Shown: positions 35,513 to 45,468 of the stretch, in pieces
Numbering within the stretch: position 1 is the first letter of the stretch
Layout of the letters: every line of letters begins with the position of its first letter
Assembly (NCBI GenBank): GCA_027924585.1
Contig: BSBM01000865.1
Coordinates: forward strand, 4,701,001 to 4,765,000
DNA length: 64,000 nucleotides
From: Larix kaempferi
Taxonomy: Eukaryota; Streptophyta; Pinopsida; Pinales; Pinaceae
Reading direction: 5' to 3'
The notes under the pieces: generated by a model
Seen by the model: only the letters and a program-made list of their open reading frames with translations
What the model was told of the DNA's origin: nothing
The model's database searches: none
Made by a program: the position numbers and the translations under genes

Positions 35513-37325
35513 TCTGCGGGACTTCCTTAGGGGTTTTTTTTCCTCAATGGTGGAATATTAGTGACAAGTGAGAGTAATGATGGAAAAAAACACAATTGAG
35601 CAAATGTAAAAATATGCCAACCACAACAGATGCAAAATGGTGCAAAGTGAGTGATATGTGCTATGTCAATTTAGTGCAAGAGTTCCCACATGTAGGTTCT
35701 TTTTAATTATGAGTTAGTGAACTTGTATTTAAAAATAAAATAAGTGTAAATTCCCTAAAGACCTAATGTCCTTCCTCTCAAATGTAATTGGGTCTTTGAA
35801 AAGCACAATTGATGGTAATAATGGGATCCACACAACAATTGACTAGTGAAGGTAACAAAGATTCAGTTATAGTGGCATTGGAAAAACTTCCCAATGGAAA
35901 TATCTGACTCAAGGAGTAGACTAAGCTCACAATTGCTCCTTTGTGATATCCTAAGTTTGGACACTAAGATACCTACGTCAAGTGTGGATAAGTGGTTCTT
36001 CTTGGGTGATATATTATCTCCTCCACAAAGAGTTGAGTGGATCTTTGGAGAGGGGAATGGAACTATACCTCGAATTTGACCTGCTTGGGCATGATGCACT
36101 TCTTATTTGGGTTTTATTTTACACTTGCTAATAACAGGATTTAATATTATCCTATAAGTCAATAATGCTATGTTTCATGAACTTAATGGAACTGGATTGG
36201 TTAGCGTTAATGGATGCCTAGCTCAATCCCTCCTACCTAACTAAAATGTTATTTTGTGATCTCTTGTGGAGGATTTTAGTTGGTTGGAAATTACAAATGT
36301 TGATTTTAAGGGTCCAAATTCACTTAAGTAGTGTAAAGGAGGTATTTCATAATTTGCTTCCTTTATGATTAACCAATATCACAATTAATGCGAGGTGAAG
36401 AGCACATTCAGGTTGGCGGAGATTTTAGGTCCCTTAGTGTTTGCTAGTGATGAAAACACATGTGAGATAAGAAAATTGATTATTGCAATTAACTAAAAGA
36501 GTTTGAAAGTAAATTTCAACTTCCACTCTAAAAGATGCTAATGGTGCTTGCTAACCAAAATGTTTATGAAGTAAAAGTGTGCAGTGGAGGTATTTCACAC
36601 TTCTCACCCTTTTCTAATTCACCAAGCTCACAAGAAGTGCAAGGTGAAGAGCATACTTCGGGAGAGTAGAGTCTTTAGGTCCTTGCTTGTGTGAAAAAGT
36701 GGATTTACACTACTTTGGCTAAAAAGATAGAAAGTAAACAAAAACAAGAGATGCCTTGAATATTAGTGGAAACAATGAGGCTTGTTGAAAGCCTCAAAGT
36801 TGGTTACCTAAGTAGATTTCAAGAGAGGAGGACTCTTTACTCCCTAATCTTGGTCTAAATGGGATAACTACTAAAGAAAAACTAACTATTGCAAGTTAAT
36901 TTACTTTTGGTTCATTAGTGAGCAGTCATTCGGACTGCAAGATTGTATGCAGAATTGGTAAAAAGAAAATAAATGATATTATCATGGAAAATAGAAAAAT
37001 AGATGTGTTGTAGCATAGAAAAAGCATTCGCTAGCGTGTAGTAGTTCCATTACAACACAACAAGGGTACGCTAAAAGAGAGCATATTAATGCGCAAGCAA
37101 GGGTCTATTAAAATGCATGGTTAGTGTTACTGTTGAATATAAATATACACGAGTACCATGCTCATGGTATCAAGATCTAAAAAGACTATGTAAACAACAA
37201 TGTTGCCCAAGTGGAGGCTGAATTCTAGGATTGAAAGGTGTGGACCTCTTCAAGTGCAAAAGAAAAGAACCCGGAATTAGCTATATAGAAAATAAAAACC
37301 TAGTTAAAAATAAATGAACAAAAAT
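35513..37325 (-). other. Element E untranslated leader
   Basis: No credible coding region. Two similar blocks around 36330-36440 and 36570-36680 (each with GGAGGTATTTCA, then CAAGGTGAAGAGCA or CGAGGTGAAGAGCA about 75 bases on) suggest an internal imperfect direct duplication. Confidence 0.45.
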
Positions 37326-37340
37326 ATAGTGGAGTTGCCA
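37326..37340 (-). promoter_or_regulatory. Element E primer-binding site
   Basis: The minus strand reads TGGCAACTCCACTAT, a mutated form of the TGGCGACTCCACTGG site of element A. Confidence 0.6.
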
Positions 37341-37345
37341 TAAAT

Positions 37346-38138
37346 ACTATTAAGGGGAAAATGACATAAATGGTGAGAAATATTCCCTATTACCCTTGCA
37401 ACTTGCAGCCAAGGGAACAATATTAGCTGTGAGTTAGGTAGACCAAGCACTCACAAGATAAAGCAACTTCATCAGGCCTAAACTAAGCTAAAAGAATGAA
37501 TATATTGCTCCTTAAGGAAGGAGTAACCAATGGAGAAAAACTTTCCTCTTGGAGGAAGGTGTCAAGTGAGCTTATGGAATTCCAAAAGGTGGAGGAAGAG
37601 GTGGACTATGAAGAAGTTCGAACATAATTCCAAAAACATAACCTTACTCTAATTTCTCCTTACTAGATGCATGCTCATGGCTTCCATTTATGGCCGAGAG
37701 GTGGACAAGAAATAACTAGATCCAAATGTGGAGTCAGGAACTCCAAGATCTAGCTCCAAAGTATACAAAGAGGGGCCATTCAATGAAACCAAGTACAAGA
37801 GGAGCCGAATTTGAATTCTTGTCGTGATGGATATTTCATGAGACTTCAATGCATTGTGGGTTGTTTTGTTCCCTCCATTTTGACATACGCGTAGATTTTG
37901 AAGGAAAATATGCACTAGTGTAGCGTGGTTACAAAACTGATAATGTGCACTATAGCATGATCTATCACAAGATTAACCACGCTACCTTTGTTTTTTACTG
38001 TTTTTGGCATTTTTGCACTCATGTTGCTTTCTGGATCAAATGAGGATCTATTCAATGGGCTGCACGCTATATGTTTAGGACATCTTGGTGGAAGATTATC
38101 CAAAATGTCACATGTATGCAAAATTTAGGTGTTAATAG
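37346..38138 (-). repeat. Element E 5' LTR
   Basis: The minus strand begins TATTAACACCTAA at 38138, one base different from the TGTTAACACCTAA start of B, and ends shortly before the primer site. Single copy; the exact inner end is uncertain. Confidence 0.5.
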
Positions 38139-38339
38139 TCCCTTTTCATTCCCTTGCTCTACCTCTTTTTCCCAAATAATTCCCATGCTTACTGACTTGC
38201 ACTCACTCTCCCAAAGAAATCCATGTCTTTGTGTCTACTTTTTAGTTATAGTTAATCTTAATTAACTTTCCATAATTCTATCAAACCTAGGACAAGATGT
38301 TTGACTAGAGATGATATGTCACTAATTGACATCATGCCT

Positions 38340-41300
38340 TCTTCAAAGTTGGTAACATTTTAGTCATGCCCCATTCAAAATCTTTTTGAAGACATGACCT
38401 TGTAGTGGTTTTAGTCTAACTGACCCATTGTTGTTGAATTCTTCGACTATATTATACGGTCCTAACCATATGGTCTCAAGATTTTTCGGTTTTCCTTTTA
38501 TCTGACTGTTATATAATAGTATTAAGTTTCTAATGGATATGTCTTTGCTTTTAATATTTTAGTTGTGCCAAGCTTTTTTATGCATATTCTAAACTTCCTG
38601 GTGGTGTATAGAAATCGTTATTTGTTCTTCCAGCTTTTGTAAATCGAAAATTCTATCTTGAGTCGCTTGAAGGGTTTCGATGTGAAAAACTTGAGCAATC
38701 ATGGGTGCTTGTTGTTTGAAATGTAGAGGTACGACTGCTTCTTAACCATATACTAGCTTAAATGGTGTTTTACCCGTCGATCTTTTGTATGTTGTTCTAT
38801 ATTCCCATTCTATTGTGGGGATTTTTTCATCACAGTCATCTTTGTCAATGTTGCAAATATTTGTTAATACTTTAGTCAATGTTTTCTTGAACGAATCAAC
38901 TACTTGAATCCACCACAGATGGTAGGATTCACTTTTGTGATGACCTATCATGAATTATTTTTTTTAACACATCGATTGTTTTATTTATAAAATGTGTGCC
39001 TCAATCACGAATGAGTGTTAACAGACACCCAAATCATGTACCGATATTTTCATATATAAATAGGGTTGTGACTTCACTAGTGTTGGCTTCGACTAGTTCC
39101 ACCTCATCCCATTTAGTCAAATATTATATTGCAGTAATAATGTATCATGCGCCTCTTGTCTAGTGAACGGGATTTGGAAATAGTTTGATGAAATCGATTT
39201 CCTAGATTTCGAATGCAAGGCCGGGGTTTATAGATATTAATGGAATCTTGTTTCATATCAACTATCGACCCATTCTTTGAAATTTATCACACTTATTTAC
39301 CTATGCTTTGCAGTCCTTATGGAGTGATAGCCACCATAGTATGGATTGTAAGACTATTGTGGTGGTCATGTCGGCATGGAAATGGACTCCTATGGGTCCT
39401 AAGTTTACTTATTATATGATATCTTGTTGTTCATTCTCAAGTGTACACCGATGGAGTATGTTGTCAGGTCCAAGCTTATATAAGTCTTCATTGATTAATC
39501 TGTATGGTGTTTCTTTCATTGTTAGGATATTTTTCTTTTTCTTTGATGTTCCTTGAGGGGCTTTAACTTCTTGTAGGAATTCTGCAATATCTTCTAATTC
39601 TTTTGGTACATCTTACACACTGAAAACATGTGTGTCGGGCAGCTCGTCATCTATGCCGACTGAGTCTTCTCCTATTTCAATACACAACAAGTGGTCGAGG
39701 CTAACATTAGAATTACCTAGTCGAACTATAATTTCAAATTCAAATTATTGAAATAGTACGATCCAATGACATATACGGATATGGTGGAGAGGTTTATTCA
39801 CTAAATATTTGAGAGCTTGATGCTTTGTATAAAATACAAATGGGTTAGCCAATAAATAATGTCGATATTTTTGCAATGCAAATATCATTCCTAGTCCTTC
39901 ACGTTCAGTCATTGAATAGTTTGTTTCAACTTTTGAATTGAATATGGATTTGGGTAGTCAATTCCATCATCTCGAGGTTGTGTTAGTATTGTGCAGACTA
40001 CGATGCCTGAGGCATCTATGTGGACATGGAATTTTTTTAACCAGTCAGGAAATTTAAGCATTGGCACTTCAACTAGTTTTCTTTTAAGCAATTTGAAGGA
40101 TTCTTCACATTCCAGAGTCCATAAGAATTCAACCTATAGTCTGAGTAACTCTTTTATGGGAAACATAATGTCAGAATAGTGCTAGATAAAATTTCTATAA
40201 TATCGTGTATGCCCAAGCAGAATTCTAACTTTCTTGGGATTTATTGGAGGTTTTAAGTCAAGGATGACTTTAATTTTAGCTAGATCCACTTTTTTTCCAT
40301 ATATGCATACAACATGTCCCAATAGTACTCTTATTGGCGCAGCAAATATAAATTTCTATATATTTAAGGATAACTGTATTTTTCTACATATTTCTAGAAT
40401 TAGGACAAGCCAGTATACATGGTCTATGAGATTTGAATACATAGTCAATTCATCAAAATTTACAACGATTGTTTTATATAAAAAATATTGGAAATATTTT
40501 ATAACTATTCTAGAAAAGATAGTTGGGGCGTTCTTTAAGCCAAATGGTATGACCTTCTAAGTGAATTATCTAAAGAAGCAAACAAATGTAATTTTCTGTT
40601 GGTCTTCTTTTTCTATGAGGACTCAATTATAACTATAAAATCTATCGATGAATGATTAACATTCATGTCCAACAACTTAGCTAATTATTTTGTTGGCGAA
40701 AGGAGTTGGAAATGGGTCTGTAAGGGTAACTTTATTAATACCTTTGAATTCGACACAGACACAGAGTCTCTTTGGGTCATGATTCTTTGGATGGATGACC
40801 ATTGGGCTGGCCCATTCTGACTAATATACTGTATATATTATTCCTGCATTTAACATATTCTCAATTTCTTTCTTGACTATGTCTTTATATTTATGTCCTA
40901 ACCTGTATCACCATTTCTTGATAGGATTGACATCAAGAAGTATGCCGATATTCATCTTCCCCATTTCTTATATGAGTCCTTTTAAATATTTATAGTCCCA
41001 TGTGAAGACATCTTGATATTCTTTAATCAAATTGGTTATTTCCGCAGTCTGTTGTTCTAACCAATACTCGCCTATTTTTTCCATTTTTGGTCTTTCGTCG
41101 ATAGATATGTCGACTTTGTTTGTCTTAATTTTGGCATCCATCCATTCTGGTTCTTTTGCTTCATTGATCAATCACTCTTCTCCTTTAAATTCTGTAAAAT
41201 CTGGGGAAAAATCCTTCTCACCATCATAGTTCTCTTTTTCTTCACTGGAGATTTTCAAAATGGTATTTATTGGTTGAATTGCTCTTGGGTGATTTCTTTT

Positions 41301-42330
41301 CCATCGGAAGCTTTTTCCATAGGTATGTTAATTTTCAATGTCCAATCGATCCATCAATTGGTCCAATTGTTTATGTTTAAGAGAAATTGCTTTTATAGTC
41401 TAACATTGGTCAGCTACTATGGTCGGCTTCTTTCTTTGTTAGTTTAATGAATTGATGTAGTTCTTGTACTACATCCTGGAGGAATTCTTCTGCAGGTGAA
41501 AATGAAAAATCTTTGATGAAGTTCTCCTTAAGAGTTTTCCAATTAAAAGTCTCCCCTCTTTATTCTTTCATTTTATACCATTTTTTAGGCAAGTCATATA
41601 ACGTATATGGGAACAAATGTGGCCATATTCTCTCATCTTAGTATCTTGGACAAATTTCTTTTTCTACCTAAGATATTAAAATTTTCCCTCCAAACATTTC
41701 AATAAATTATTGAGAAGTGGTCATCCATGTTTGTAGTCATGATTGATGGGTATCCTACCATTGAGATGCTTATCCAGTAAATGTTTCAACATGGCTTTGC
41801 AATCGACCTTGCTCGTCGATGGTTTTAGATACTTATTCTCTATGAACTACTGGTAACTCATGTTCCTTGAACCTCAGAGGGGGAAAGGTCATGGGTTCAC
41901 TTTTCATCAGTATAAGGGTTGGGTATTCTTTTTTCCTCTTTAAAAAAATATTTGGTATCATGGTTATTGCAAAACATTTTCATGCTAGTTGTCGGGCGAT
42001 AACTTCGATTGTCCAACATTCTCTTGCATGTTTTTCATAATTTTCAATTTGTCAGTCGTATAATTCTGAATCGAGGTTTTTCCCAACTAACATAGGAGAA
42101 CCCAAGTGAATTTCACCAAATTCATTTGGTTCTAATGAATCTTAATTATTTTTCATAACTTGGTATAGTTTCCTTATATCTTCATCGTTGTCAATTGGTT
42201 TTGCCCACGGTTTCCCTTGAGATGGATTAATAGGTACTATGAGGGTGAAAACGTGAAGTTGGGTAACACTTTCGTTAGAATCGGGTGCCCGAGAAACATA
42301 GCGGAAGCTATTCGTTCGAATAACCATACC
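38340..42330 (-). pseudogene. Element GF pol: reverse transcriptase, RNase H and integrase, Ty3/Gypsy
   Basis: In order on the minus strand: GKPWAKPIDNDEDIR (about 42220-42180); the RT entry segment EITNLIKEYQDVFTWDYK (about 41050-40990); RT core with a ruined active site (NFDE at about 40450 where YxDD is expected); the RT/RNase H connection LVEVPMLKFPDWLKKFHVHIDASG (40082-40010); and integrase TLTKVLTNICN, EWEYRTTYKRSTGKTPFKLVYG (38880-38742). The integrase C-terminus follows to about 38340 (KPKNLETIWLGPYN). RT copies element RNA to DNA and integrase inserts it. Stops and frameshifts are frequent. The upstream gag/protease of the same element is at 49864-52569, separated by element C. Confidence 0.75.
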
Positions 42331-42382
42331 GAATAAATATGGTTATTCGGCCGAATAAGCGATACTTTATTCGGCCGAATAA
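42309..42382. repeat. Cluster of ATTCGG palindromes
   Basis: TTATTCGGCCGAATAA occurs twice as a perfect 16-bp palindrome (42343-42358 and 42367-42382). CGAATAACCATA (42317-42328) pairs with TATGGTTATTCG (42338-42349). A near copy, ATTATTCGACCGAATAAT, lies at about 42503-42520. Confidence 0.8.
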
Positions 42383-43198
42383 CTTTTAATGGTGAAATGT
42401 TTAAAATAAAGGAGACCTCGAAATGTGTAATGGGAAATGAGTAACGGTTGTTTTTCGGGCCGAACAACCGTTGCTATTTTTAACGATTTGGTAACGGAAA
42501 ATCATTATTCGACCGAATAATCTCTCAAACCTAAAAACTTCACGGTTCTGCACAACTTTTAGGTTTCTCCATTTTCAGAAGGTTAAAACAATGTCTTACA
42601 CTACAAATCGACTGTCGGACTTGATACCATTAGTTTCATTATTGAATCTACTTTCCGTAGGTATATATTTTGTTGTGTATAGGTGATATCTGATATTTTT
42701 AATTATTTTTTTCTTAACATGTGTCGAGTTTGGTTTCATCTCTTTCAAAATGCAGTGAAATGAAAAATTCATAACTTTAAAAACATACCACCAAAAAAAT
42801 TGAAAAACATATGGTGGGGTTAATTGGAGTGTCTACTTCAAAAGGGCATTCGTATATTTTTTAGTTTTATAGTCAATTTAGAGAAAAGTGTCGCAACAAA
42901 AAACATGTTGAAAATCGACAAGGTTTCCCCATTGATCAAATTCAAAAAAATATAATAATTAGTATATAAATCCATAAGTTACAAAATTATAGTCATGCCT
43001 TAGTATATTGTGTGTATATTGTTGTAGCATATTTTGTATTTGCAAAAAACAAGTTTAACAATGATTTTAGGGTCTCAACAAAACATGACTATTTTTTAGT
43101 CGTTTCATTTTATAAGAACACACTGTCAAACATTTTCCAAATCGACATGTCAAATCTCAATAAAAAAAATTGAAAAATTATGAATAGAAAGCTAACAT
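42331..43198. other. Unassigned interval between GF pol and element C, with palindromes
   Basis: Contains the ATTCGG palindrome cluster. An ATG at 42593 opens a 24-codon frame whose middle is followed by a donor-like CC/GTAGGTATA (about 42655-42665), so it could be a first exon, but nothing is recognisable. The rest is A/T-rich noncoding. It may be part of GF, an extra inserted fragment, or extra 5' sequence of C. Confidence 0.35.
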
Positions 43199-43924
43199 TG
43201 TTAACACCCAAAAAGTGTTCACTACCTCATCTACCACATTATATGGCTCATTTGTCCATTTTCCTACCATATTTTCCTTAAAAACCCCAAAAATCCCATT
43301 AAAAAGCCTCCAAAAGGCCTAAAATGCCTCCAAAAGGCCACAAAACCATCCAAATAGCCTCAAAAAGGCTTAAAAACCCCCTTTTCCTCCAAAAATAGCA
43401 AAAATCCCCTAAAAAGGGAATAAAAAATATAAAATAATGAGGAAAAGGAGGAAAAAACCCTATACAGCTGCCCTAAACCATGTGTTTCCTAAAACCATGG
43501 GTCAGCACTCCACCACCAAAAAACTATAAATAGGTGATGGAGATCCCTTATTCCATATCCACAATCAAGTATACCCTTACTCTGCCAAAATCTCTCTCGA
43601 AACCCTAGTTTACCATTGAACTACTTTCACCTTGAGAGCCCCTTTTGGCCCATTTCCACCATTGGAGAAAGAGAAGGAGCACATTGGAGCTTGGAGAAAC
43701 CCTCTTGGACATTGCAAGGAGCTTCATCAACCTTCACATTGAAGGTAATATTAATATAAAACCCTTGTTTACAAATTGTTGTTTATTTTTTCATGCACAT
43801 GTTTTAGAGTAGTTTCTATTTCTGTTTTAGCTTAATTATTTACATTTACTGAACTGCTACTAAGGAGTCCCTTCTCCTTAGTAGGTGCTCATTTGCACAA
43901 GCTAGGGGTAAAACCCTAGCTACA
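43199..43924 (+). repeat. Element C 5' LTR
   Basis: Starts TGTTAACACCC, matching the LTR starts of B and E, and ends CTAGCTACA four bases before the primer site. A TATAAATA box lies at 43525-43532, with transcription expected about 30 bases downstream. Repeated CCTCCAAAAGGCC-type units fill 43300-43400. AACAT just before the start is the candidate target duplication. Confidence 0.65.
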
Positions 43925-43928
43925 GTTT

Positions 43929-43943
43929 TGGCGACTCCCCTAG
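43929..43943 (+). promoter_or_regulatory. Element C primer-binding site
   Basis: TGGCGACTCCCCTAG, a variant of the A/B/E site, four bases after the LTR end. Confidence 0.7.
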
Positions 43944-44000
43944 ATTTTGAATTTCTGGTTTCCGTTTAAAAATTTTTCCCTTTCGGCTGTCCCTTTCAGC

Positions 44001-44417
44001 CGCCGTACATCGCGTTTTTTCCCTCTGCAGTCGCGTCCCGACCGTGTCTTTCAGGCCTTTACCTGCGACCCAACCACGGCTCTCAGACGGTTTCCGACGC
44101 CCTGCCGGCGGATTCAAGTCTGTTACCTGCGATCCGACCGCAGCTAATCAGCCTGTTTGCTGCGATCTAACTGCGCCTGTCGGCCATTTTCCCGCGTCCC
44201 GACTGCGGCTTTCAGCCTCTTTCCCGCGTCCCGACTGCATCTGTTAGCCTTTTTGCTGCGACCCGACTGCGTCTTTTTCCCTATTTCCTGCGTCCCGACT
44301 GCATCTGTTGGCCCGAAAGCCGCGACCTGATCGTGTCTGTTTCCCTCAAACCCGCGGTCTGCCTGTTCTGATTCGCAACAGACCCGCGGTCTGATTTCTG
44401 CATTTTTCCTGTTTTGA
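44001..44417 (+). repeat. 32-bp GC-rich minisatellite in element C leader
   Basis: GCG(T/A)CCCGACTGC-type units start at 44162, 44194, 44226, 44258, 44290, 44322, 44354 and 44386, exactly 32 bases apart. Earlier units are at 44033, 44065 and 44129 (32, then 64, then 33). That gives about twelve to thirteen units. The array is far more GC-rich than its AT-rich surroundings. Confidence 0.85.
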
Positions 44418-45468
44418 TCCCATCCCCTTTTGCTGCAATATCTTCTGGATCTGAACAGCCCCCTATCCTACCTACAGTCCCACTTCCTTACAGCCTTTCT
44501 GCAACATAATTTCTGTTCCCTTTACAGAATTCTTTTAAAATTTCAGTATTTTTAAAATCAGAAAATTTTGCAAGTTAAAGTTTCAATTCCAGCATTATTG
44601 ACAGTTGGAAGTTGCCCCCCTTGTGGCACTTCTATTTTGGGTTCATCACCTCACGAGCACACACTCTGTCACATAATTCAAGTGAGCCTTAAAAAGTACC
44701 TAACTAAACCAACATTCTAACCCCACTTGGGGAACACAAAAGAATCTTTGTAGTTAGGTAGGGTCGAGGGGATAGGCTTCCAATAACACCCCTCGGTCAC
44801 TTTCACTTGAGACATAGTTGTTGTCCAAATAGGGAACCAAAATCCCCTAGTACTTTTTGGCACGGTCACGACCAGTTTATCAGAGGGCCTCTCCCTTAGG
44901 AGGGTTGAAGTCGGGAGACTGGTTCCGGAGGCCTGAGTGGAATACCGCACTCCATTCAGTAACCAAAGGGCTACCTTTCGCGGTTCGCGGGATATCCCTG
45001 TATAGGGGTATTGCGGTAAACGGACTAAACGGTAGATTCACCTTTCTGGACGTGTCATGAACGGGGTATCTTAGTTGCCATTCTTCTAGGATTGACTACC
45101 TGGTATCCCTCCCGGTAGGGGGATATCATAGCCACTTGGCTTTCCTACTCATATTGTCTGACTTGGATTTCATCACCTTGCAGAGGATATGTTTAGTTGA
45201 GTCAGAATACTTTTAGTTAGGTGTTTGCATGCTCCTTTACCTCCCTTTGGTCTAGTGAGTCCACCATTTTTTTTTTTTAGGAAACCTGCTACTTGTTGGC
45301 ATTCTGACCATCTTTGTTGATACTCCACCTATTGTAGCACAGCTGTTGCAGTGGGTGTTTTGAGTTGGTTGTTGGCCTGAGTGCCTTGTTTTTTAGTTCT
45401 CCTTCTGCACACTTGGTTGCATTAGGCTTTTTTGAGCTGTTTTTCTACTCACCTCAACCCACAGAGAT
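44418..45468 (+). other. Element C leader, distal part
   Basis: Noncoding. From about 44690 to 45430 it matches the leader of element A block by block (GAGACATAGTTGTTGTCC; CCGCACTCCA; GACTTGGATTTCATCACCTT). The homology ends in a T-rich tract just before gag, where A has an ATG and C does not. Confidence 0.65.

Larger units (their letters stand above)
34514..38138 (-). mobile_element. Element E: Ty3/Gypsy element, 5' part, interrupted by B
   Basis: The minus strand carries a 5' LTR (38138-about 37346), primer site, leader and N-terminal gag, which runs directly into the LTR of element B at 34513. Nothing to the left of B continues E, so its remainder has been lost. It abuts the integrase end of element GF and may have inserted near or within the 3' end of GF. 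Confidence 0.6.

Noticed and set aside
42601-42608. CACTACAA string that looks like a CACTA 5' end
   Set aside because: The following bases do not match the terminal sequence at 10770-10793 and there are no subterminal repeats after it; also far from, and on the wrong side of, the right end at 10793.
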